Origin: Chlorobiaceae bacterium
GTDB taxonomy: Bacteria; Bacteroidota; Chlorobiia; Chlorobiales; Chlorobiaceae
Length of the DNA stretch: 64,000 nt
NCBI GenBank assembly: GCA_013334925.1
Contig: JAAXWP010000001.1
Coordinates: 1-64,000, forward strand
Reading direction: 5' to 3'
Positions 31,460 through 40,417 of this stretch are shown piece after piece (within the stretch, counting starts at the first letter, position 1; every line of letters starts with the position of its first letter). The notes under the pieces are model-generated. The model saw nothing but the letters and a program-made list of their open reading frames with translations, made no database searches and was not told where the DNA came from. The translations under genes and the position numbers were made by a program.

Positions 31460-33154
31460 ATGACTGAAAGACCATGGTTCAGCCATTATGACAAGGGGGT
31501 GCCTTGCTCCCTCAAGCCGTATCCGGAGAAAACGCTGATCGATGTCCTCCGGGACGCTGTGCGTAAAGGCCCTGACCGGCCCGCTCTTCTCTTCAAAGGC
31601 GCAAAGATCACCTACGTCGATCTCGATCGACAGAGCGATGCGTTCGCGTCTGCCCTGGTGTCGATGGGGGTGAAAAAGGGGGATCGGGTAGCGCTTCTGC
31701 TGCCAAACTCACCACAGATGCTCATTGCCGAGTTCGGAGTATGGAAAGCCGGCGCCATCGTTGTTCCGCTCAATCCGCTGTATACCGAACATGAGCTTGT
31801 ACACGCCTTTGTCGAGTGTGGTGCTGAAATTGCGGTCGTTCTGACGCCGTTTTACCAGAAGGTGCGTGAACTCAGGAGCAGAACGCCGTTGAAACAGCTG
31901 ATCACGACCAATATCAAGGAGTATCTGCCGCCGGTCAAACGTGTGCTGTTTACGCTGTTCAGGGAGTCAAAGGATGGGCATCGTGTCCGGACAGGTTCCG
32001 GCGACCTGACGATGCAGGGCCTGATAGCAGCCCATCTCGGACAGGCGCCTGTCGGTATTTCCGTGACGCATAAGGATCCGGCCGTGTTCATGTTTTCGGG
32101 AGGCACGACCGGCAAGCCGAAATGTGCTATCGGCCGGCATCACTCCCTGATCATCTCCGGCTTGCAGATCGGTACCTGGTTCGGCGTCATTCTCGACGGC
32201 AGCGCCAACATCGTCATTCTCAATCTTCCCCTGTTCCATGTCTACGCTCAGCTCGGCATCATGACGGCGGGCCTGCAATGGAACTACCCGCTCGCGCTGG
32301 TTCCGAATCCTCGTGATCTGGATGATCTGATCGATACAATCCGAACACTCAGGCCGACCGTGCTGCCCGGTGTGCCGACGCTGTTCAATGCCCTTGCCGT
32401 TCATCCCCGGCTGCAGCGGGATCCTTCGCTGCTCAAGTCGGTCAGGCTGGTGGTTTCCGGCGCTTCGTCGTTGCATCTCGATACCCGTCAGCGTTTCGAG
32501 CAGCTGATCGGCGGGCGGATTGTTGAAGCTTATGCACTGACCGAATCGATGATCGCCTCGGTCTGCACTCCGGTTCATGGCATTCGTAAAACCGGTTCCG
32601 TCGGCGTACCGGCACCCGATGTCGATATCAGGATCGTGGACCACGAAGAGGGGCTTCGAGAGCTGCATTCTGGCGAGATCGGTGAAATCGTCATGCAGGC
32701 CCCGCAGCTGATGGAAGGTTACTGGAACAACCCGGACGAGAGTGCCGGCATGTTGCGGGATGGCTGGCTCTATACCGGCGATCTCGGCTATCTCGACGAG
32801 GACGGCTATCTCTTTATCGTCGATCGAAAGAAGGATCTGATCAAGCCGAGCGGATTCCAGGTCTGGCCACGGGAGGTGGAAGAGGTGATCACCATGCATC
32901 CGTCGGTGCTCGAAGCCGGTGTCGCCGGTGTTCCCGACGCCAGTCAGGGGGAGGCTGTCAAAGCATGGGTGGTCCTGCATGAAGGGAGCTCGCTTGCCGT
33001 CGAGGAGCTGAAAAGCCATTGCCGGAAAGAGCTTGCCGCCTACAAAGTGCCGAAACACATCGAATTCCGCTCTTCGCTGCCCAAGTCGACCATCGGTAAA
33101 GTGCTTCGTCGGGCGCTGGTCGAGGAACATATTGCAGCCAATGACCCTCGATGA
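31460..33154 (+). CDS. Long-chain-fatty-acid--CoA ligase (AMP-binding enzyme)
   Basis: VFMFSGGTTGKPKCAIGRH, GWLYTGDLGYLDEDGYLFIVDRKKDLIKPSGFQVWPREVEEV. Confidence 0.92.
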   Translation: MTERPWFSHYDKGVPCSLKPYPEKTLIDVLRDAVRKGPDRPALLFKGAKITYVDLDRQSDAFASALVSMGVKKGDRVALLLPNSPQMLIAEFGVWKAGAIVVPLNPLYTEHELVHAFVECGAEIAVVLTPFYQKVRELRSRTPLKQLITTNIKEYLPPVKRVLFTLFRESKDGHRVRTGSGDLTMQGLIAAHLGQAPVGISVTHKDPAVFMFSGGTTGKPKCAIGRHHSLIISGLQIGTWFGVILDGSANIVILNLPLFHVYAQLGIMTAGLQWNYPLALVPNPRDLDDLIDTIRTLRPTVLPGVPTLFNALAVHPRLQRDPSLLKSVRLVVSGASSLHLDTRQRFEQLIGGRIVEAYALTESMIASVCTPVHGIRKTGSVGVPAPDVDIRIVDHEEGLRELHSGEIGEIVMQAPQLMEGYWNNPDESAGMLRDGWLYTGDLGYLDEDGYLFIVDRKKDLIKPSGFQVWPREVEEVITMHPSVLEAGVAGVPDASQGEAVKAWVVLHEGSSLAVEELKSHCRKELAAYKVPKHIEFRSSLPKSTIGKVLRRALVEEHIAANDPR

Positions 33155-34355
33155 ACTCCGTGCACTCCAGGACCCGGAAGTCCTATCGCTGATTGCCGGG
33201 CACGTCCATGATGATCCTGCTGCATTTGCCATGCGGTTCCATGGGCGTAAAGAGCTGCCGGTCAGGGCCATGGCCGAGCAGATCGCCTGCCGGCGGAAAG
33301 CGAGCGCCAAACTTCCTTCGCTTTCACGACATCCGCTTCTCTATACCCAACTCGCACTCGAGCAGGCTTCGGGTGAACGGGCTGCCCGGTGGAAGTCGGG
33401 GCTCATGCAGGGGCGGAGCCTCGTCGATCTGACGGGTGGGCTCGGGATCGATTCGATCTTTTTCTCTTCAAGGTTCGATCGTGTCGTGTATTGCGAGCGC
33501 GATGAAACTCTGGCCAGGATAGCCGAATACAACCGTCAGATTCTCGGGATCACCAACGTCGAAACGCGGACAGGCGACAGCGTCGAACTGCTCGGAAGCT
33601 TTTCCGACGATACCTTCGACTGGCTTTACGTCGATCCGGCACGACGTGAGGAGGGGCGGCGGTCGGTCGGTCTGGAAGCGACAAGTCCCGATGTGGTGGC
33701 CTTGCATGACCAGATGCTTCGCAAGGCCCGCAGGGTCTGCATTAAGGCTTCTCCAGCACTCGAGATCAGCGGGCTCCGGGAAAAACTGCCGGGTCTTGTC
33801 GAAGTGATTGTGGTGTCGGTCGATCGAGAGTGCAAGGAGATTCTGCTGCTGCTCGAACGTGGCGTCACCGGGGAACATCCGGTTACGGTCAGGGCCGTTT
33901 GCCTCGATGACCGGGAGTTCGAGGTGGTTTCATCAACGGGAGCGCCGGGTGACCGGGTTGTCGCGCTACATGCAGGTCAGTGGCTGTACGAACCGGATGC
34001 GGCCATCATCAAGGCTCGCCTTGCCGCGGAACTGGCTACCAGACTTGGCCTGGAGTTCCTGAACCATACGGTCGATTACCTTACCTCAGATCGATTCATC
34101 GGGAAGTTTCCCGGCCGGACATTCCACATTGTCGAATCGCTGCCATTCAAACCGAAAAACTTTCGAAAGGATCTCGCCAGGAGGGGGGTGACCGGCGCAT
34201 CTATCCAGCGGCGTGATTTCCCGCTTTCTCCCGAGCAGCTGAGAAAGCAGTACCGGCTGGGGGAGAGCAGCGAGGTATTCCTGTTTTTCACCAGAGATGC
34301 CCGCGGGGAACTTGTCTATCTCATCTGCCGGAAGCCGGGCCGTGCTGCTCAATAG
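33141..34355 (+). CDS. Class I SAM-dependent methyltransferase (THUMP-like/RNA methyltransferase-type fold)
   Basis: GRSLVDLTGGLGIDSIFFSSRFDRVVYCERDE and DWLYVDPARREEGRRSVGLE; overlaps the upstream ligase by 14 bp. Confidence 0.75.
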   Translation: MTLDELRALQDPEVLSLIAGHVHDDPAAFAMRFHGRKELPVRAMAEQIACRRKASAKLPSLSRHPLLYTQLALEQASGERAARWKSGLMQGRSLVDLTGGLGIDSIFFSSRFDRVVYCERDETLARIAEYNRQILGITNVETRTGDSVELLGSFSDDTFDWLYVDPARREEGRRSVGLEATSPDVVALHDQMLRKARRVCIKASPALEISGLREKLPGLVEVIVVSVDRECKEILLLLERGVTGEHPVTVRAVCLDDREFEVVSSTGAPGDRVVALHAGQWLYEPDAAIIKARLAAELATRLGLEFLNHTVDYLTSDRFIGKFPGRTFHIVESLPFKPKNFRKDLARRGVTGASIQRRDFPLSPEQLRKQYRLGESSEVFLFFTRDARGELVYLICRKPGRAAQ

Positions 34356-34960
34356 ACATTGATCAATCCATCTTCAAGCCTGGTTATATAAGGCGTGGTC
34401 GTTCCGGGGATGTCGAGAGCAGCCTGGACTTCAAATCTGTACGTGCCTGACTGCAGTGCTTTTCCGACAAGACAGGCCTGAACGCATTCATCCTCCATGA
34501 CGTTCGCGTCTATTTCTCCGATGATCATTCGGCTTCCACCGGCAAGCTGTTTGGCGAAAACCGACAGTCGCCAAGGTAAGGGGGGGGCATTCCGGTCCTT
34601 TGGTCGGGGAAGAGTAATCATCATACAAAGCTTGAATGGTCTGTCACATGGTATGGCAATGCTCGGGCGGGTATATTCAAGTGGAGTGACCTTTAAATCC
34701 ACAAGCACAGCATCGCCTTCCATGAACTCTATGGGTTCAACAGCACTCTTGTCATCACTTGTCGTTTTTTGTCTAAATGCTACAATATCGTTCTCGAGCT
34801 CGACGATTCTGTCGAGTGCTTGCGCCAGCTCGTTCTTATAGCTCGAAAGTTCTGTTCTCTGGAGATCGATGGTTTTTTGTAATGACTCGAGATCGGAGTT
34901 TTTCTGCTCTTTTTTTTGCCGGGCAGACCCGGAGTCCTCTTTTGAATCGGCTGACGTCAT
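34349..34960 (-). CDS. Uncharacterised protein: N-terminal coiled coil plus C-terminal beta-rich domain
   Basis: LESLQKTIDLQRTELSSYKNELAQALDRIVELENDI coiled coil; SGTYRFEVQAALDIPGTTTPYITRLEDGLINVY resembles the end of the 142-aa neighbour. Confidence 0.65.
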   Translation of the reverse strand: MTSADSKEDSGSARQKKEQKNSDLESLQKTIDLQRTELSSYKNELAQALDRIVELENDIVAFRQKTTSDDKSAVEPIEFMEGDAVLVDLKVTPLEYTRPSIAIPCDRPFKLCMMITLPRPKDRNAPPLPWRLSVFAKQLAGGSRMIIGEIDANVMEDECVQACLVGKALQSGTYRFEVQAALDIPGTTTPYITRLEDGLINVY

Positions 34961-35036
34961 GACAGTTCATTTCAAAGGTTGCACAAAGATGATAGTGGTC
35001 TGCAAATGAATTGGAGGCAGCTCGTCAGCAGGGTAA

Positions 35037-35061
35037 CCCCGGTGGTATTCAGCCACCGGGG
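35037..35061. terminator. GC-rich hairpin between the 142-aa and 203-aa genes (coordinates approximate)
   Basis: CCCCGGTGG-TATTCAG-CCACCGGGG perfect 9-bp stem. Confidence 0.5.
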
Positions 35062-35080
35062 AGCCCAGAATCCGATACGG

Positions 35081-35509
35081 TCAGTTTTCTGCAGTATAGA
35101 ACTGGATAAGCCCTGCATCTCCGAAGCAGACAACAGGACCTGGGTTGCCTTTGGGGCCAGTGAACGTGATGGTAGTGACAAGGCGGTAAACACCATCCTC
35201 GACTATTCCGGCAGGGAACTCGATGATTTCCTTGTACGAAACATTCGAGCCCTGAATGAATGCAACATCTTTCTGATTGGGAAGGTCTTTTTCACCTGGC
35301 CCCATTTTTTCGAGGTAGACATTCAGGTTCCATGTACCGCAAAGTATCCAGCCAAGGGGACCTGTCTGAGTCCATTCGAATATGACGCCCCATTTCTGGT
35401 CATGTTCAATAATCGTGCTTGCGCCGTATTCGGGAGATTCGAATACGGTACCGGTGCCGCTAATTTTAAAAAGTGGTACCAGATCTTCGAAAACGAGCGG
35501 AAAACTCAT
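35081..35509 (-). CDS. Uncharacterised 142-aa beta-rich protein
   Basis: ATG at 35509 preceded by AAAGGAGG 5 nt upstream; preceded by a sigma54-like promoter. Confidence 0.75.
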   Translation of the reverse strand: MSFPLVFEDLVPLFKISGTGTVFESPEYGASTIIEHDQKWGVIFEWTQTGPLGWILCGTWNLNVYLEKMGPGEKDLPNQKDVAFIQGSNVSYKEIIEFPAGIVEDGVYRLVTTITFTGPKGNPGPVVCFGDAGLIQFYTAEN

Positions 35510-35578
35510 AACGTCCTCCTTTGAGTTTGGATTGATAGTCGCCTGTGAGGTACGGATCATTGCTCACGATCATAAAGG

Positions 35579-35594
35579 TTCAACAAGCGTGCCA
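35579..35594 (-). promoter_or_regulatory. Candidate sigma54 (-24/-12) promoter for the 142-aa gene
   Basis: Minus strand TGGCACG-CTTG-TTGAA against consensus TGGCACG-N4-TTGCA; correct GG to G spacing; about 70 nt 5' of the start codon. Confidence 0.65.
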
Positions 35595-35766
35595 GACGAT
35601 CGGATTGATCGAGTGCTTTCTGCAACTCATATTTTTATTGATGATTAGCGACAGTTTGCGGAGACTGTCTCTGTTGGTGGGTGGGCCTGATGCTGGTATG
35701 GTTACCAAAGAGTGCTGGTGTTTCGACCAAGGTCTTCAACCTGGAGACCGGTTATTAGACCAAGGT

Positions 35767-37410
35767 TCAATGGGGCTTGAACTCACGGGGATCGATGCCG
35801 TATCGGGTCATCTTGGTGTGGAAGTTCTTGATGTCAATTCCGGATGAGTTGGCCGCAGCGGTGATATTGCCATGCGAAGTGCGGAGCCGTTCGACGATGA
35901 ACTGTCTTTCGAAGTTCTCGATAGCCAGCTGTTTCGCTTCGCGAAACGTTTGCTCCTTGGCCTCAGGCGTTCCTGCTGCCTGCAGGGAGGCGAGCTGCTT
36001 TGACAGATGGAACGGTTCGACGGTTCCGGTATCGCACATGATGACTGCCCGGTGCATGATGTTTTCCAGCTCCCGGATATTTCCCGGGAACCGGTAGCCG
36101 TTGAGCAGTGCCGCGGCCTCGCGGGAAACACGCACTTCATGTTTGTGGTATTGTTCTCCGAATTTCCGGACAAACTCATCGGCAAGCACGAGAATGTCAG
36201 CTCTTCTCTCCCGCAAGGGGGGAAGTTCGATCTCAATGATGTTCAGCCGGTAGTACAGGTCCTGACGAAATGCTCCGGTTTCGATTCGTTGGTTCAGATC
36301 GACGTTGGTCGCAGCCAGAACCCTGACATCACAGTATCGGATTTCGGTGCTGCCAACCTTGCAGAACTCTCCGTTCTGGAGCACTCTGAGAAGTTTGGCC
36401 TGCAGCGCTGGCACCATGTCGCCGATTTCGTCGAGGAAGAGGGTTCCGTTTTCTGCACATTCGATCAGCCCTTTTTTGTCTTTGACCGCGCCCGTGAAGG
36501 CGCCTTTTGCATAACCAAACAGTTCTGATTCGAGCAGAGATTCCGGGATTGCAGCACAGTTGATAGGTATGAAGGGCTGTTCACATCTCGGACTTGCTGC
36601 ATGAATGGCTCGCGCGGTCAGCTCTTTTCCGGTTCCGCTCTCTCCGAGAATCAGTACCGGAACCCGGGTTCCCGCCGCTTTTGACATGAGTAACGTTACC
36701 TGCGCCATGGCGTGATGACGACTGTTGGCGAAAAGCTCGAGATCGGGGTTACGCATTATTTTGTTCTGCGCTTCGCGACCTCCCCCGTTAAGTGGGGAGA
36801 CGGTTTTTTTTCCCTCATGTTCCGGATGCGCTATGGCGTCGACCGGCAGACTCCGGCTTGCAGAATGCCTCGATTTGACCAGCTCACTGTCGATGCTGTT
36901 GAGCAGTTCGATGAGATGTCCGGTATCAAGGTCTCTGGTTCTTGTGCGGACCTGCCCGATGAAGGTCTCCTTTTCGTGGATATCGAAAAACTGCGGATCA
37001 TCGAAATGAAGGGACAATCCGCAGGCAGGGCATTTTTGCAACTCCAAGTGCCTGGGTTTGCCGCAGAAGTTGCATGACGAAGATCGGGTGAGTCGGGGTT
37101 TTACATAATCCCAGATTGCAGACTTGATTTGTCTGGTGAGGAACAGAAATCGGAGGCCGGTGCCATCGGGACCGTTTCGTACGATTTCACCGACAAGGTC
37201 AAGTATGGTATTGCCGGAAAGCCGAAGTTGAACATAGAGTGTACTGTTCTCCTGCAGTACTGGCTTATGGCGAGGACTGAGCAGGTCGAACAGCACACCT
37301 CCCGGGCTCAGATTTCTTATGACTGCCAATTCCTCGATGACAACGCCACCTGATACGAAAAAAATTTTTGCCGGGAGTTGCGTTGTGATTCTCGGCTCGA
37401 GACGGGACAT
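35767..37410 (-). CDS. Sigma54-dependent transcriptional activator with N-terminal PilZ domain and zinc ribbon, AAA+ core and Fis-type HTH
   Basis: RLEPR (RxxxR) and NLSPGG (D/NxSxxG) PilZ motifs; CNFCG...CPACG; Walker A GESGTGKE; GAFTGA; C-terminal NITAAANSSGIDIKNFHTKMTRYGI. Confidence 0.88.
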   Translation of the reverse strand: MSRLEPRITTQLPAKIFFVSGGVVIEELAVIRNLSPGGVLFDLLSPRHKPVLQENSTLYVQLRLSGNTILDLVGEIVRNGPDGTGLRFLFLTRQIKSAIWDYVKPRLTRSSSCNFCGKPRHLELQKCPACGLSLHFDDPQFFDIHEKETFIGQVRTRTRDLDTGHLIELLNSIDSELVKSRHSASRSLPVDAIAHPEHEGKKTVSPLNGGGREAQNKIMRNPDLELFANSRHHAMAQVTLLMSKAAGTRVPVLILGESGTGKELTARAIHAASPRCEQPFIPINCAAIPESLLESELFGYAKGAFTGAVKDKKGLIECAENGTLFLDEIGDMVPALQAKLLRVLQNGEFCKVGSTEIRYCDVRVLAATNVDLNQRIETGAFRQDLYYRLNIIEIELPPLRERRADILVLADEFVRKFGEQYHKHEVRVSREAAALLNGYRFPGNIRELENIMHRAVIMCDTGTVEPFHLSKQLASLQAAGTPEAKEQTFREAKQLAIENFERQFIVERLRTSHGNITAAANSSGIDIKNFHTKMTRYGIDPREFKPH

Positions 37411-37781
37411 GATCCACGTTTCAGTAGAGTTTTGACCAGGTGTCGGTGGTTATCAGTCGATCGTAATGGTTTTCCTGCGGCAAGTTCAGATACCTGGAAC
37501 GGAAAATGGAATACCGGTAATGGGTACAACAACCGGATGAGACTCCGGTTCTGGTACTGATGTACTGAGGTACTGAACTCGACAGGGGGTGGGATCTGCT
37601 GCTGTCCGCTTTCCCGGGGATGCATTGGTCCAGGATTATGCGGTGTTTTGTGCGTTGTTTTTGCTACTGCGGCTGTAATAGGATGCGTACCCTCTGAGCA
37701 AAGCGCTGCTTGGCTTTCGGGTTGGGAAAAAGGATTTGTTGCGTAATTGAAAAGTACTAAAAATAGGGGCTCATCGTCAAG

Positions 37782-38726
37782 TCATACCCTGAAATTTTCC
37801 TGTCGCAGTCGCATCAGTTCCTGCTGCGCCATGCCGAAGCGCAGCCCCTGAATGCTGACGGTTACGGTGTCGATTCCAAGTTGTCGCATGAACTGATGCA
37901 GAATCAGCGTTCCCATGAGGATGACGTCCGCTCTGCCCTCGGGAATGCCAAGGGTAACGATGTCATGCAAGGGCATCGAACGGAGTCGTTCGAGGAGACG
38001 ATGCACATGAGCGTATTCGAGCCTGAAGCCGTGCACCTTTCCGGGGTTGAAGCGCCGGTCTCCCATGCTTACCTGGGCGATGGTGGTCAGAGTTCCTGCC
38101 ACGCCGAACACCTCCGTTTTCGAGGTGAAAAAGGGTGAGAGATTGGCAGAGAGCTGGCGGTTGATTTCGTCTATGGCGGCGTCGATCTGTGCAGGTGCCG
38201 GTGGGAGGCCGGTGAAAAAACGTTCGCTCAGGCGCACCGATCCGATGTCGATGCTTACGGAAAGCTCCACGCTGGTTGTGGTGCCCATGATGATCTCGGT
38301 GCTGCCTCCGCCGATATCGATGACCGTGAATGGTTCCGGAACGTTGGCCATGCCTGCCACGGCGCCGAAAAAGGTGAGTTCTGCCTCCACCTTGCCGCTG
38401 ATACAGCGAAGTTCAATACCGGTTGCGTCCCGTACCGCATCGATGATCTCCTCACGGTTCCCGGCATCCCTGAGTGCACTGGTGCCAGCAGCCAGGATGC
38501 GGTTCACACCGAGTTGCCGGCAAAGCCCGGCATACTCGTTCATGCAGGCGACGAGGCGGTTGAGGGCCTCGCTGCAGATGACCCGCCCCTCATCGACCTT
38601 CTGGCCGAGCCGGACAATGGTCTGCCGGTGTTCGACCGGGATGATCCGACCGGTGGCCGGATCGAGATCGGCGACGAGGAGCAGTGCCGTGTTCGTGCCC
38701 ACGTCGATGCATGCTGTTCTTGCCAT
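37782..38726 (-). CDS. ppx: Ppx/GppA family exopolyphosphatase
   Basis: ACIDVGTNTALLLVADLD; VIDIGGGSTEIIMG. Confidence 0.9.
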   Translation of the reverse strand: MARTACIDVGTNTALLLVADLDPATGRIIPVEHRQTIVRLGQKVDEGRVICSEALNRLVACMNEYAGLCRQLGVNRILAAGTSALRDAGNREEIIDAVRDATGIELRCISGKVEAELTFFGAVAGMANVPEPFTVIDIGGGSTEIIMGTTTSVELSVSIDIGSVRLSERFFTGLPPAPAQIDAAIDEINRQLSANLSPFFTSKTEVFGVAGTLTTIAQVSMGDRRFNPGKVHGFRLEYAHVHRLLERLRSMPLHDIVTLGIPEGRADVILMGTLILHQFMRQLGIDTVTVSIQGLRFGMAQQELMRLRQENFRV

Positions 38727-38737
38727 GTCGGAGCCGT

Positions 38738-39607
38738 TTATTTTTTCGGGTCGATCAGGCAGGAGAGCCACTCGTCCTCGTAAATGGTTTTTTTTGCGGT
38801 ATACCCCAGCCGTTTGATCAGCTTCTTGAGCCAGGGTTCGTCGTAAACGAGGATGCCCGAGAGCAGCACTTCGGCTGCAGGGGCGTGCTTGCGGATGACC
38901 GGGAGGATGCGGTCGATGACATTCTTGTTGATGTTGGCGATGATGAAGTCATAGCCCTCCTCGAGATTTGCGGCGAGCTCCTCTTCGGCATCGAGCAGCT
39001 CTACCCGGATGTCGGGCGCCTGGTTCTCCTCGACATTCTCAACCGCGTTCTCCGCCGCCCATGCGTTGTTGTCGAAGGCCAGGATCGGATTTCTGTTGCC
39101 GAGCTTCCTGGCGGCGATTGCCAGCACGCCGGTGCCGGTGCCGATGTCCATGATTTTGCGGTCGGTGAGGTCGATCTCCTCCATCTGGCGCAGCATGAGG
39201 CGCGTCGTGGCATGGTAGCCGGTTCCGAACGACATTTTCGGGTTGATGGCGATGACGATCTGTCCAGGTTTTACCTCGTACTCCTTCTGCTGCTGGACGA
39301 TCAGGAACCGGTCAGAAACCTGGACGGGTTTCAGATGTGCTTCCCATTCAGCGTTCCAGTTCCGGTCTGCCATGAGCGACACGGTGTAGTGCGGGACCGA
39401 TCCGAAGCTCTGCTGCAGGAGGTCCCTGATCGACTGCTCCTTCCCGGCGTTCCAGTCATTTTCAGGCAGATAGGCGAGAAGCTTCCTGTCCTCTTCGAGG
39501 AAATATTCGATGCCTTGCTGTGATAGCACGGCTATATAGACTTCGAACAGGTCGCTGTCGATCTCGAAAGACAGCTCGATATGGTTGTGGGTTTTCGGCG
39601 GCTGCAT
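38738..39607 (-). CDS. prmA: Ribosomal protein L11 methyltransferase
   Basis: NPKMSFGTGYHATTRLMLRQMEE; IMDIGTGTGVLAIAARKLG; IIANINKNVI. Confidence 0.92.
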   Translation of the reverse strand: MQPPKTHNHIELSFEIDSDLFEVYIAVLSQQGIEYFLEEDRKLLAYLPENDWNAGKEQSIRDLLQQSFGSVPHYTVSLMADRNWNAEWEAHLKPVQVSDRFLIVQQQKEYEVKPGQIVIAINPKMSFGTGYHATTRLMLRQMEEIDLTDRKIMDIGTGTGVLAIAARKLGNRNPILAFDNNAWAAENAVENVEENQAPDIRVELLDAEEELAANLEEGYDFIIANINKNVIDRILPVIRKHAPAAEVLLSGILVYDEPWLKKLIKRLGYTAKKTIYEDEWLSCLIDPKK

Positions 39608-39687
39608 TGACGCGGGTCCCTGAAGTTGTTGCTGATAGCTATTCCGGTCGTGAAGATACAAATTTAACCTTTCGCATTACCTGTCGC

Positions 39688-40248
39688 TCATTCGACTTTT
39701 ATGACCCTGGTCCCGAACGCGAAATGGGCGCTGTACCAGGTCTGGCGAAGCGAGCTGACCGTGACGCCGGCTTTCGATGCCGAATGGGCGAACCTGCCGT
39801 CGCCGATGAATATGCCGACATGGTCCACCAGATCCCCTCCGGAGCTGAAAAAAACCAGGTCACCGCGCCTGAGGTCATCGAGCCGAACGATCGATCCGAG
39901 CAGTGCCAGATCTCCGGAGGTCCGTGGCAGCGCCACCTGATAGGAGAGGCTGTAGAGGTACTGCACGAATCCGGAGCAGTCGAACCCGTCCGGAACCGTC
40001 CCGCCATAGTGATATTTCGTGCCTTTGGCGGCATCGATCCACCGGAGCATCTGCTGGTAGGAATTTTCAGATACCCTGACAGGAAGCGGACAACCTGAAA
40101 TGCCCTCCGGACGGGAGCAGGAGATATATGATTTTCTCTTTTTTAAACTATATTTGCTCTCCATGCGATCGGAGAGGGAGCGCGAGCTCTGACAGGCGCC
40201 GAGCGAGAGCATGATGGCGGAGAGCAGCAGGATTACGAAGGGTTGCAT
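39688..40248 (-). CDS. NlpC/P60 family lipoprotein peptidase
   Basis: Lipobox LGAC; YHYGGTVPDGFDCSGFVQYLYSLS; DHVGIFIGDGRFAHSAS. Confidence 0.9.
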   Translation of the reverse strand: MQPFVILLLSAIMLSLGACQSSRSLSDRMESKYSLKKRKSYISCSRPEGISGCPLPVRVSENSYQQMLRWIDAAKGTKYHYGGTVPDGFDCSGFVQYLYSLSYQVALPRTSGDLALLGSIVRLDDLRRGDLVFFSSGGDLVDHVGIFIGDGRFAHSASKAGVTVSSLRQTWYSAHFAFGTRVIKVE

Positions 40249-40417
40249 GGTGCTGCGCCATTCCGGTTTCGACGTAAGGCGGAATCGGTGATGCTCGTTC
40301 ATGGGGGTATGCCGGAATCCCGGTATTCTGGGTTCAGGAAAAACTCTCCATTTTCGCAGTATAAGAAATCCGTACCGTAAAAACGATCGCGAAACTTATT
40401 CATCCGATTGAAGTTAT

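Noticed and set aside
31967-33310. 447-aa minus-strand ORF opposite the acyl-CoA ligase
   Set aside because: Shadow ORF; the opposite strand carries an unambiguous AMP-binding enzyme
34961-35034. Possible second sigma54 promoter before the 203-aa gene (CCTCCAATTCATTTGCA)
   Set aside because: TTGCA is present but no GG at the required -24 position
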